Below, in pieces: positions 28,940 through 40,340 of a stretch of DNA of 64,000 nucleotides. The notes beneath the pieces are model-generated. The model worked only from the letters and a program-made list of their open reading frames with translations. It searched no databases and had not been told where the DNA came from. Numbering within the stretch: position 1 is the first letter of the stretch; each line of letters starts with the position of its first letter. The translations under genes were made by a program, and so were the position numbers. Source of the stretch: Begonia masoniana (taxonomy: Eukaryota; Streptophyta; Magnoliopsida; Cucurbitales; Begoniaceae); contig CM039508.1 of NCBI GenBank assembly GCA_022432975.1, positions 32,320,433 through 32,384,432 of the forward strand. Direction: 5' to 3'.

Positions 28940-30161
28940 TGATATAGCCCTAACCTGCAAGAAAACGTTTAGAGCTTAGAGGGGATCGTTAGCTCCTCGG
29001 ATTGGCAAGAAATGGCCGAGAAGAACACAAATTGCAAGATGAACTTGAATGACCAAATGTGCTTAGATGAAAACGAAACTTTATATGATGTTAGTGTAGT
29101 GAGTGAGGTGTGTGATAGTGGAAGGCGTGGTCCTGATTCATTGAGATGGAAAAGATATGCAAAACTTCAAGAAATCGGCCAATAGGTAATATTTTGAAGC
29201 CTTTGGCAATAGTTGCTTCCAAGGAAGACAACTCGACTCTTGAACACGGTTTGGGGCCACTTCTTGCTGTTTTCCACTCCCAAGGAGATGGAGAAGAAGA
29301 TGGCTATATAACCCTTGCAAGCTACCAAGCAAGAAGGGAGTGGTGGGGGCGCAACCCCTCGGTTTTGTGCAAACCGAGCAAACCTTGTTGGTTTCTTCAA
29401 ACTCCTTCAACCATGGAAGGGAAATCCGTGCATGCTCCTTAAAATCAGTCCAAAAAACTTACAATCACCAATTACCATGCTTTTATAGACCTATGGATGG
29501 CTTGGATGTGATTCAAAAAGTGGTCTTCAAAATGGTGTAACCGTTGGATCATGAAGATAGCTTGGATGGCCGAGATGAGTTTGGTTTTCTTGATCCAATG
29601 GTTGTGTGATAACCATGTCATCAATCCTTGCCCTTGTGTTGATTGGAGAACCTCTAAGAATCCCTCAAGTGGCAGCCCATGGTTTGGATAAAGGGTAGTG
29701 GTCCCCTCCACTCAAGGTTGGGCCAAAATGGATATCTTTTCCTTAAGGCCCATTTCTCCTCTTCCATGCACTCCATGCACTTGCTTTGAACCACTTCCAT
29801 TCCATCATCTAACTTATCATTCATCTAACCCTAAATGCCTAATATGCATGCTTATAATAAAGTTTAACAAGAAGGCCAATGTTTGCCTCAAAATAAGTTT
29901 GAAATAAAAGGTTACAATTAAGGCTCGGGAAGACAAATTCCCATGTGAGCAAATTGGTCTCCTTGCTTGAATTTCCAAGTGATTAAGTGTGTTGGTTGGT
30001 CCACATCCGTAGCTTTGGATTCCCACTTCAAGTCTCCCAAGGTGTTCTCCAAGCCTCCACACAATCCATTACCTGCAAAAGAGACAAGAGTGTAAGTGCA
30101 TAAATTAGATAAATTATGACCTTGGGTTTGAGACCGTGTAATGGGCCTATGGGGCACATCA
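28940..30161 (-). repeat. 5' LTR of element H
   Basis: 1222 bases. It carries the same open tail frame (29918-30157) as the 3' LTR copy, here without upstream pol. Confidence 0.96.
29479..29488 (-). promoter_or_regulatory. TATA box of element H 5' LTR
   Basis: The minus strand reads CTATAAAAGC, about 680 bases into the LTR, implying U3 of roughly 700 bases. The same motif is at 22076-22085. Confidence 0.6.
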
Positions 30162-30166
30162 AGTTC

Positions 30167-32395
30167 ACTTTCTTGGTCACATGATCTCGGGAGATTGAAT
30201 ATCTGTCGATCCAGCCAAGGTTCAAGCAGTTAAAGAGTGGCCCCAACCGAAGAATGCTACAGATATTCAGAGTTTCCTTGGATTAGCAGGATATTACAGG
30301 AAGTTTATTGAAGGATTCTCAAATATTGCCACACCCCTTACTCGGTTAACAAGGAAAAATGTGAAGTACATGTGGACTGATGAATGTGAGTTTAGCTTTC
30401 AGACCTTGAAACAGAGACTGACCAATGCCCCAATATTAACAATCCCTGTTGAGAATGGAAAGTTTAGCATTTATTGTGATGCTTCCAAAGTTTGTCTTGG
30501 TTGTGTCTTGATGCAGGATGGAAAGGTAATAGCTTATGCTTTTAGACAGCTGAAAACACATGAGAAGAATTACCCTACACATGATTTGGAATTAGCTGCA
30601 GTAGTTTTTGCGTTAAAGATTTGGAGGCATTACTTCTATGGACAATCTTGTGAAATATTCTCAGATCATAAAAGTCTAAAATATATTTTCACACAGAAAG
30701 AGCTAAACATGAGGCAACATCGGTGGTTGGAGTTTGTCAATGACTATGATTTTGAGATCAAATACCACCCCGACAAGGTGAATGTAGTGGCTGATGCATT
30801 GAGTAGAGTGACAACATTAGTCTCGGCAATAATTATTGACATACCATTAGTCTTAGAATCAGAATTCCATAGATTCAATCTGGAAGCCGTGTCCAGCGTG
30901 TCAGCCATGCTTTCTGCTATATCCTTGAGGCCTACTATTTTGGAGAGAATAAAGGAAGTCCAGGTAAATGATGCTGAATGCAATAAGTACAAGTTAAGTG
31001 GATTCTTCTGATAAGTCAGATTTCAACTATTCTATTGATAGAATTCTCAAGTTTCGGAATAGATGGTTTGTTCCGATAAATGTAGAACTTCAAAATGAGA
31101 TCCTTTCAGAAGCTCATTCTTCTAGATTATCTGTTCATTCTGGAAGTACAAAAATGTACAGAGATCTTAAACAACACTATTGGTGGCCAAATATGAAAAG
31201 AAGTGTGGCGGAATACATTGGATCATGTTTGATTTGTCAACAGATTAAAGCTGAGCATCAAAGACCTGCAGGAACCTTGCAACCTTTACCAGTTCCTGAA
31301 TAGAAATGGGAACAAATAACGATGGACTTTGTTGTAGGATTGCCTAGAACAGCAAGGGGACATGATGCAATTTGGGTGATAGTTGATCGTCTAACCAAAT
31401 CTGCCCATTTCCTACTCATAAAGGTGACATACTCGATGGATCAACTCGCTGAATTATATGTGCATGAGATTGTTAGATTGCATGGAGATCCAATCACTAT
31501 AGTTTCACATCAAGATTCTAGATTTACATCTAAGTTTTGGAAGAGTTTACATAAGGCTATGTGTACACAGCTCAACTTTAGTACAGCTTTTCACCCTCAA
31601 ACAGATGGACAATCCGAGAGGACTATTCAAACATTGGAGGATATGATTCGTGCATGTGTATTAGAGTTCCAGGGTTCTTGGAGTAAGTATTTATCATTAG
31701 TGGAATTCTCTTATAACAATAGTTTTCAGGCAACAATAGGCATGGCGCCATACGAGGTATTATATGGACGAAGGTGCAGATCTCCATTGTACTGGGATGA
31801 AGTTGGAGAAGAACGATTGATTGGTCCTGACATTGTGCAACAGACAGTGGAGAAGATTGCTCTTATCCGACAGCAGATCTTGTCAGCTCAAAGCCAGCAG
31901 AAAAGCTATGCCGATAGAAGACGTAGAGAATTGGAGTTTGAAGTTGGCGATGAAGTGTTTCTTAAAGTTTCACCCTTCAAAGGAGTTGTAAGGTTTGGGA
32001 AGAGAGGTAAGTTGAATTCCAAATACATCGGATCTTTCTCAATCTTGAAGAGGATTGGGAAGACAGCCTATCAATTACAGTTACCAGTCTCTATAGAGGG
32101 AATTCACAATGTATTTCACGTTTCTATGTTGAAGAAGTGTATGCGGGATCCATCACAGATTGTAGAACAGCAGAACATTGAAGTTCAACATACCCTTACC
32201 TATGAAGAGAAACCAGTGGAAATTCTGGACTATGTAACAAAAGTGATGCGTAACAAGGAAGTTCAGCTTGTGAAGGTGTTATAGCGTAATTAGAATGTAG
32301 GAGGCAACTTGGGAACGCTAGCAGGACATGAAGAACCGTTATCCTGAGTTCTTTGAGCATTGAATTTTGAGGACAAAATTCTTTTAAGGAGGGTA
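30167..32395 (+). pseudogene. Element D pol: RT end, RNase H, integrase, chromodomain
   Basis: Resumes after H with VHFLGHMIS and the connection [16 protein letters not shown]. RNase H follows with [28 protein letters not shown] and VVADALSR (complete), then a frameshift at about 31000. The integrase zinc region is AHSSRLSVHSGSTK and GSCLICQQIK, followed by a TAG in place of Trp at 31301-31303. In the core, MDFVVGLPRTARG has the first Asp, but the usual VSDRD reads VSHQD, so the second catalytic Asp is His. [10 protein letters not shown] keeps Glu. The C-terminal domain has a chromodomain (KPVEILDYVTKVMRNKEVQLVKVL) that ends in TAG codons from 32282. Integrase would be inactive. Confidence 0.9.
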
Positions 32396-32398
32396 GAT
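32386..32398 (+). other. Polypurine tract of element D
   Basis: AAGGAGGGTAGAT directly before the LTR start TGTAGCAACC, after the conserved TTTTGAGGACAAAATTCTTT end region. Confidence 0.85.
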
Positions 32399-34560
32399 TG
32401 TAGCAACCGGTAATTGTCAGCCCTGATTTAGTAACATTTTGTGACTTGTATTTTTATAAAATTAAGTAAATTTGATTGGTTGCTTAAATAGGTTAAAGTT
32501 GATTAGCCAAGGGCATTTGTGTAATTGTGAAGCAAGTGTTATAAGTAGAAGGTTTAATGAAGGTTTAGCCGCCACTGTTTCATTTTTCCCTCTTTCGGCA
32601 TTCAAGCTCAGTAGTTCCTCGAGGCGACGTCCTCTTCGATTCTTCTTCGACTTAGGTGAGTTTTACTTTGATCTCTCACTGTTTTAGTGATTATAGGTAA
32701 TAGAGAGGGTTGTAGATGCGTATTTTGAGAATGCTGGGAGTAGGAGTTGAGTTCAGTTTTATAGTGAATTGGGAATGTACGAAGAACAGAGCCTCCAAAC
32801 TAGTTTCCCTTTAACTTCTGGATAGTTTAGAATGAAGTTAAGTAATGTTGTGCTTATGTTTTAGGTGAGCCAACTCTTGAAGTAGCTTATAACCAGGCAT
32901 CTCTTAGGAAACCTGGTAAGTGGAGTATGTGTGTGCCTTCAGGTCTACATCACAAAACAGTAGGTTTATGCATGCTTGAATGTTTCCAGTATGTTATGCA
33001 TCAGTTTTTATTGAATGAGTACGAAAATGAATTTACATGTAATGGCATGGTAAGGCATGAACAGGTTGTAACAGACAAACTATTAAGGGAATTAATCTGC
33101 CCCTTAATCGAGTAGAGGATGTAGACTTTGGGAAAAAATGATCCACTTCCCATCGAAGAAGGGATCAGATCAGCTATTAAGGGAACTAATCTGCCCCTTA
33201 ATCGAGTAGAGGATGTAGACCTTGGGAAATTGATCGACCTCCCATTGTACAGAGGGATCAACATAAAATTAATACAACTGAGTTGTGAAAGTAGAAACTG
33301 TATGATTAAGCTTTATGTTCCAGTATTTCATTTCATTTTACTGTACTTATTTAGCATTAGGCTAATAGATGAGTTTTGTGATGTACGTGCTGATGTTACA
33401 ACAGGTGATTTCTCTGAGTTTACAGAAGGATAGGTGAAGTTGAGGGACCAAATCTATGCCATGGTTTGGTGCTCTGATGAGGCGGTTTAACTAATGTCAG
33501 TATGTGAAGTCTTAGTGGACAAGTGTTTTGTTGATGTGTGCTGAGAATTTTTATGACAGTGATAGTTTTAATATTTCTGTTATGTTTTTGAAGTTACTTT
33601 GATAAGGATACATTTAACTGTGGTTCTTTTACTGGATTTTGGCATTTTATGAAGTCAAGTTATTTTGAATGGTAACTGTGAAAATTTGCAAGTTCTTTCA
33701 ATAGTCAGAGTTGTTCACTACTTAGAGTGTAATCGGTCAAGTTGTTGTCATAGAGTCGTGGACGAGAATGTTGTCCAAAGCCGTGGACGAGCATATCGTC
33801 CAGAGTCGAAGGTGGAAGCAGTTGCTTATTCTGTGGACAAGTGTAGTCGTCTCAGGTTATGAATAGGAACATCGTCACGTGACCCGTGGATGATAAAGTC
33901 ATGTGGTCCGTAGACCATGAGTTTAAGTAAGTCTATGGGCTTTAGTCCGTGGACGATGAGTCTTCGTAAACCGTGAGTAATGAAGTCACATGGCCGTGGA
34001 CGATAAAGTCACGTGGCCCGTGGACGATAAAACTTAAGTAATTCTGTGGACGAAAATCCGTAGACGTTAAACCTATGTAGTCGTGGACGAGGGAAACAGT
34101 AGTCCAAAGTTATCGTCCAGAGTATTGTTATCCAAAACATTGTCGTTTAAATTAATGTTGTTTGTAGCGATATCGTCCACAGTCACTTGTTCGGAGCTAG
34201 TCGTCCAAAGTCGATTGTCCAGAGTTCGTCGTCCAAAGCCGTAGACGGGCATGTTGTCCAAGGTCAGAGTCGACAAACTCTGTAGGCGCTAGATTGACAA
34301 TAATGTCGAGCTGGCTGCAGATATCTCCGAGAAGTTTCGAACGTTTTCCTCATGGTCTTGTTTAATCAGTAAGAATTTTCTAGTCTGTTTTCGTAAAGAC
34401 TCTGTTTTACACAAATACTTTTCCGCTGCAAGTTTTTGATGTTTTTAAATAAATTTCAAATTTTAACCGTTGAGTGGAAATTTTAAATTTCCCCAGAATT
34501 TTCTTAATACAGTCAAAGTATGTGATTAACAAACCGGGTTTATTATTTCGGGGCGTTACA
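32399..34560 (+). repeat. 3' LTR of element D (complete)
   Basis: 2162 bases from TGTAGCAACCGG to GGGGCGTTACA. It supplies the sequence missing from the 5' copy and shows where the poly(T) block took over. Confidence 0.95.
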
Positions 34561-34880
34561 AGGAACATTAGGACGTTAGGAAAAAAAACACTAGTACATC
34601 CCTACCCCCAAACTTAAACTAGACAGTGTCCCCACTGTCGAACAAAATAAAGTTCAAAATTTAAATAAAACAAAGCAAAACTAGAGGGTAAGTACTTCCC
34701 TGGAGTCTTATTCACGTTGCTGTGCCATTTTATTGTGCAGAAGCAGCAAGCCTTTCATAATTTGTTGTTGAAAGATGATGCTCTCGGCTGATGCTACAGC
34801 TCCACTTGCAGCATTTGGATTATGTGATAACTTTCTTCTCAGTGCTTCCTCTTCATCAGCTCTTCTTCTCCTTACTTTTT
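34561..34880 (-). pseudogene. Element C interior, unidentified C-terminal frame
   Basis: The minus strand has an open frame ending at 34708-34710: basic KVRRRRADEEEALRRKL, then HNPNAASGAVASAESIIFQQQ and a Leu-rich end MAQQRE. I do not recognise it. Flanking sequence at 34605-34625 (TACCCCCAAACTT) repeats the polypurine-like motif of 15101. Possibly the tail of a small accessory frame of a deletion derivative. Confidence 0.4.
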
Positions 34881-35031
34881 TTTTATTGCTACAGCAAACA
34901 TTGTAGCTTCAACATTATTTTTAGCAAAAACTAAAATAAAATAGAAAAAAAAAACAAAGGGATATCAGAAATTGGGTTGCCTCCCAATAAGTGCTTGATT
35001 TTTTAAGTCCTCAGCCTAACTTTCCCATACT

Positions 35032-35300
35032 TCACGTTTCTATGCTTTGTGGATGATATGCTATGGTCACTTTATGTTTAAGGTAAGACGGCAGATGTTT
35101 AAGCTCCACTGTTGCTGCGTCTTTAATAGATGGCTTGAAAACTTCTGGGTTCTCTTCCGTTCGAACTAATGCCTCAAATTGTTTCATGTGGCTCCTAGAA
35201 AATTGCTTCGTCTCTTCCATTTTCATCTTTTGAGATATGTTAAAGCAATCTTCTTCATCCCACGGGCACTTCATAGCTTTCAATACATTAAAAGTAATTT
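35032..35300 (-). pseudogene. Element C pol remnant (protease-RT linker, Athila type)
   Basis: The minus frame reads CPWDEEDCFNIS... and then VKPSIKDAATVELKHLPSYLKH-like text, resembling the APTLELKPLPSHLKY linker that precedes RT in Athila/Tat elements. Protease before it and RT, RNase H and integrase after it are absent, so C suffered large internal deletions. Assignment is from motif memory only. Confidence 0.6.
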
Positions 35301-36842
35301 ACTGGTCATTCACATCTCTGCCACAGCCAAGAATCTCCCCATTTCTCCCAAAAATTTCTTTTTCTACGTGCTTTTGTAGTCTTTGAGGGAATGGTGGTGG
35401 TGGCCTCTGAGTTTTCAATTCACTTCGTTGTTGTGGTGGAATTTCTGCAGCATCAGTTTCTACAACACCAGTTTCTGGATTATCCTTTCCTGCTTCCTCC
35501 ACATCTTTTTGTTCCACCAACTCTTCTTGTTTCTTTAAATTTTCTGCTTTCTGATGCTTTTCTAGAATTTCCAGTTCTCTTCCATTTCTCAATACTATGG
35601 CCTCACAATGTTCCCTTCCTAGTCTATGCAGCACTCCTGAATTGCTTGATAATTGCCCTGCGGTCCTTGTGCTTAAAGATTGAGTCAGCTGTCCCATTTG
35701 TGTTTCAATATTCTTCATTGATGCAGCCAAGTTCTGCAAGATCACATCTGCCTTAGCAGCATATTCTCTGGCGAAGCTTTTGGATTGCTCTTGATGCATT
35801 GAATTATGTGTTGGCTATAACAAACTTTGCTTGTAATTTTCTGCATGTCTGTTTGATGCTGTAGCATTTTGCGGCTGCGAATTCCATTGAAAATCTAGAT
35901 GCTGTTTCTAGCCAGGATTGTATGTCTGCAAGTATGTATTGCTGTTCATATTGTATCCAACATAATTTGCAGATTCTGGATTAGTAGGATATGAATTTTC
36001 ATCGTGGTTTGCTCCATAAAAGATTCAGGAAACTTCGTTGGTTATTGGCCTGGATGGTGTGTTATCAATTTGATAGCATTCTCCAGTGTAGAAATATTTG
36101 TATTCAAGACCGACACCTCATCCATATCGTAAACTCCAAGTGCCTGCCTCGTAGGGTTAAATCTTTATGAAGGCCATTGGTAGCTGTTCACTGTCATCCT
36201 TTCCAATAAATCATACGCTTCATTGAAAGATTTTGATAAGAGGGTTCCATTTGCTGCAGCATCAACGATAGATCTTGTTTGCCCATTTAATCCATTGTAA
36301 AATGTCTCCAGCTGAATTCAGTGTGGTATTCCATGGTTGGGGCATTGTCTGAGTAGTTCATTGAATCTGTCCCAAGCTTCGTAAAGCGATTCACCATCCC
36401 TCTACAGAAAGCTGGTGATTTCGTTCCTCACAGGCGGATGGTATTTCATGATAAACTTCTTTGCTAAATCTCCCCATGTAGTGATAGTATTTGACGGGAT
36501 GTTGTGCAACCAATCTCGTGCTCGGTCTCTTAAAGAATACGGGAAAAGCTTGAGCCTTAATGCCTCAGCTGAAACTCAAGGAAAATGAAACGAGTCGCTC
36601 ACTTCTCCAAATGCTTTAAGATGACGATGAGGATTGTATGGGACCATTCCACTAAATTGTCCAATGGTTTGAATCATATGAAATATGACCGATTTAAGCT
36701 CGAATCGGGTGGCATATAATTATGGTCTCACAATACCAGGATTCAGATCGTCGAGAGTGGGAATGGCGAAGTCCTAAATAGGTCGATCTCGGTCATCAAT
36801 TATTTGATTCAAAATGATTCTTCTTTCTTCCTGGTTGTCCAT
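35301..36842 (-). pseudogene. Element C gag, Athila-like, many stops
   Basis: Reading from the ATG at 36842: MDNQEERRIILNQ, DDRDRPI, then RDRARDWLHNIPSNTITTWGDLAKKF, DGESLYEAWDRFNELLRQCPNHGIP, FYNGLNGQTRSIVDAAANGTL, SKSFNEAYDLLERMTVNSYQWP. This is the Gag domain of Athila-type elements. The C-terminal part (35301-35799) has the typical GQLTQSLSTRTAGQL, CEAIVLRNGREL and PPPFPQRLQK segments. At least seven in-frame stops, for example after DRPI, FL and QWPS. Gag would form the particle; this copy is dead. Confidence 0.85.
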
Positions 36843-36940
36843 ATTAGCTTCTTCAATCGTCAAGCATGAAACGTACCTAAAAAAATAAACAAAAAGCAAA
36901 TATAAAAAATTATAGCAAAATAAAATAAATTAAGAAATAT

Positions 36941-36951
36941 CCACGGCACCA
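36941..36951 (-). other. Degenerate primer binding site of element C
   Basis: The minus strand reads TGGTGCCGTGG, six bases after the LTR edge. It resembles the TGGCGCCGTTG Asp-tRNA-type site of Athila elements with two changes. Confidence 0.55.
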
Positions 36952-36957
36952 AAAACT

Positions 36958-38597
36958 TGTTAGTGATTTTCTACATCCTAACGCAAGTGCACGTGTCGCT
37001 AACGAAGTAATAAAGTAAGTAAAAGTCGATCCCACGAGGATATTTTTAATCAAATCAATCTTGCTATAAATTTTTATAAAATAAAGATGAAAATATTGAA
37101 ATTAAATGAATAATAAGGAATGATGAACTAAAATTACTCAAAATTAAATAAGACTAAAAATGGAAATGATTTAAAAAGATAATTATGGGAAAAGTCTTCG
37201 TTAGAGTTGATTTCCTCTTTACATGCAATTATTACTGATGCTACAGCAATGCTACAACATTAATCACATCACAGCAAGAATTCATAATATTTCTAGGGTT
37301 CCGTCGAATTGCCTACGTAAATTCGATTCAGAATTTTCTTTTCGACTTTGAAAAGTTAAAAACTTAATCCGAATTTTCGTGTAAACCTATTCTTAACACC
37401 AAATAAATTAATGTTAGCTACTTTGCAACAATTTTAATTTATTCAATTACTCATGCATCTTCAATTCCTATTTACCTATCTATACAATAGAAATATGTGA
37501 AAACAAATTTGCCTGTCGACACAATTCGTATTATGCAATAAAAATCATGAGTAATCGTGCAATGAAAAATGTGTAACATTCATAGATCAAAATGAAAACA
37601 TGTAAAGAGTACTCTCTTGCCTAACCAAGATTAAAAAGTTTAGCCTAGAAACATAATAATAAAACTAAAAAAAATAAAAAATAGAAAAGAAGAAGAAGAA
37701 GAATGTCGTCGTTTCTCTCTGCCGCAAACTAGTCCTCCAAAATAATAAAAATCCTATCTTTTATAATTGCTTCTTCTCCTCGTTCTGCGTGTCATCCTTT
37801 TTTATCTCTCCAGTCTGTTCCTTTATTTTCTCCTTCTAATCTGCTGATTCCCTTTATCAACAGCTTATAATTATGATAAAATCTTCTTATTTGCTCTCTT
37901 TTGTCGTCCACTCTTCTAAGTCGTCTGTTGCTTTGTCTATGTTGCTCTATCATCCATTTGTATTTTATGCTGCTCTGTCATCCAATTGTTTGTGTGAAAG
38001 CTTTGTCTTCCGTTCCCTGTCATCCGATTGTTTTGTCTTCGTTCTCTGTCATCCGATTGTTTGTTATCTGATTCTATTTTTCCTTTCTCTGTCATCCGAT
38101 TCTGTCTATCGATTTTATCATCCAATTTTGTCATCCGATTTTTTACCATTCATTTTCATTTCTGACCGTTACTGTCATCCGATTGGCCTCCTTTCTCTCA
38201 ATTATCTCCCTTCAAATCTGAATCTCTTGATTTATGGTTTCTCTTTTTGGTGAAAATCACAGCTTTTCCATTTTTATTTTGCTCCTCCCAATTTTCTTTC
38301 ATTCTCTTCATTGATTTTACATTTGAATTTTTCCACATTTCTTTTTTTGTAGTATTTCCCGCTGCTCTTCTGCATTAAGATATGTAATACAAAAATCGGA
38401 TAAATTATAAAAATCTACTTATTCCCGAAAATATGCCAAAATACAGAAAATTCAGCTAGATTCCTGATACTGCATGTGTTGCGAGAATCATTGCGGCTTT
38501 TGTATTAAAATTCACAACTTCTTATTTAATTCACTCAAATCATACAAGTTTTCTCATGTAAAATTTGCATAAATTAACTCTAAAATAAGAGTTATCA
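36958..38597 (-). repeat. 5' LTR of element C
   Basis: 1640 bases from TGTTAGTGATTTTC (plus strand) to GAGTTATCA. It contains the GTCGATCCCACGAGGAT block near 37030, an AT-rich middle, and only a rudiment of the 29/42-bp array (37976-38066). Insertion site: SWIM-coding part of the MULE at 38598. Confidence 0.88.
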
Positions 38598-40340
38598 TAT
38601 TGCAAGGACACACATAATTCCAGTGAGATCTCACTTGTAATAGTTTCATACAACCTCTATTGAAATCGACAACGTATTGTTCATCCTCGTCGCTAACCTC
38701 AAAGCGATCACCTCTTGCAAAAGTTGAACTCTAATTCCATGTAGCTCATTTTAGCTTTTCAAACCTCTTTTTAATCTGGGATCACAATAATTTTGTTGAC
38801 ACAACCATTTTTTCATGTCTTTTGACAATCCGAGACATCATACATTTTCTTATCATCTCGAACATAGTCAAAATAGGTTTTCTTATGTAAGTAGAATGAG
38901 TGTGTAGAATGACTCACTCAAATTGTTCAAGCCTAAGTCGCACTTCGGGATCGAAGAATATGCATGTTGTGACCAACAACTCAGATTAAAGCGTTGAAGA
39001 AATTCATGTGTTGCCTAGTTGATGAAGAATAAATTCTTCACTTTTTCTCGAAGTACATAGATGTAGTTGCTTGGGCTGCATTCCACATTGCGTCTTTGTA
39101 CAACTTCCCACAAAACTATTTCTTGAAGTTTGCATATAGATGTTTGAGGCAAAAACCTTGGTCAGCCGACTCTAACCACTCGGCCATAACTTGAATCAAC
39201 CCCTACAAAATTTAACGAATTCATAATAAAAAAATCGTTGTGCAAAATGTAAACACGCATAAGAAACTCAAATGCACCATACCTTTTGTAGATCAAAAAT
39301 AAATGTCCATCCCCATCTCAGTCTCGATGTCTCCTTTTAATTGTTCTAGAAATCATACCCTTGAGTCTTTACATTATGCTTCAATGACTACAATAGCAAC
39401 GGAATAAATGTCATCATTACCATAAATGTTGACGCCTATAATTAATTGCCCTGCACACGAGCCATTCAAATGACGGTCATCCAAACATATGAAAGGTCTA
39501 CCAAGTTGAAGAAACCTCTCTTTAATAGGGCCAAACACATGTACATTCTTTTGAAAATGGATTTCAATGCAGAATTATTCATTTCTAAGTTGACGACAAT
39601 GTGCTCCCTAAATTTGATCTACAGATTTCTTTTCCATACGACCACAATAGTTTGTACTGCTCATCCTCATGGCCTTCGTTGAGTCTTCGGGCTTCATTCA
39701 TTTCTATTCTTGCAAGGCTTGATGTAACGTTCGTATTAAAGTTCATCCTAACTGTCTTAATAATAGAAGAAATTTCTCATGCAAATTGACTTTTAAACCT
39801 ATCCAAGTACTGAGTTGCCACCCATTTAGCATAAATATGTCAGCTTTTCATCTTCCATGCACATGTGTGCATATCGTTCAAACTCTTTATTTGGAATGTT
39901 AATTCTGGTTGCATCTTTGATGCATGCACTCTCCAGTTGCATCCCACGTCACACACCACCGTCAATCAATGAGATTCACTTTTAATGAACTTGATAGCGT
40001 ACCCATTCTTCAAGGAGTACTCCACTATTTCTTCTCTAACGACTTTCAAAGAACTATATTTCTTTCCCAAAGATAGGTCAAATGAACACGATTCTCATAC
40101 CTATAAACTTTCACACTCGTCATCATGTGAGGGACATAAACAACATAGCTCATCGTCTAGAGTTACTGAGGTCTAACGCATCTCTTTTTCTACGTCTACT
40201 TCTGGATCACACCTTCATCATTAAATGCACGAAGTTCACCATAGATAGGTCCGAAGTATGAATCCTTGTCAATGTTGGGATTTAAATCTTCATGATCACC
40301 TATTAATGATCTTGAATCTATCAACCCAAATCAAATAACT
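38598..40340 (-). pseudogene. Mutator-like (MULE) transposase, decayed, C-terminus cut by element C
   Basis: The minus strand, in broken frames, shows an N-terminal zinc-type region (LTVVCDVGCNWRVHASKM, then LNDMHTCAW and KWVATQYL, about 39960-39810). The DDE core begins at RPFICLDDRHLNGSCAGQL (about 39510-39450) and continues VNIYGNDDIYSVAIVVIEA. Then comes FCLKHLYANFKK followed by KLYKDAMWNAAQATT (about 39160-39060). A SWIM finger (YVVDFNRGCMKLLQ...HWNYVCPC) runs up to 38598, where C is inserted. This is the domain order of plant MURA/FAR1-type transposases. Multiple stops and shifts; no terminal inverted repeats identified. It is the only non-LTR transposon seen here. Confidence 0.82.

Larger units (their letters stand above)
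21537..30161 (-). mobile_element. Element H, intact young CRM-like chromovirus
   Basis: 8625 bases flanked by the 5-bp duplication AGTTC (21532-21536 and 30162-30166). LTRs of 1222 bases each begin TGATGTGCCCC and end TATATCA on the minus strand. Order on the minus strand: 5' LTR, primer site, 1.5-kb leader, a single gag-pol frame, polypurine tract inside the frame, 3' LTR. By eye the LTRs differ at one base (G at about 21696, T at about 29099). All enzyme motifs are intact, so it may be able to transpose. Clade: CRM-like from the protease and RT wording and the frame entering the 3' LTR; Reina is the alternative. Confidence 0.92.
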
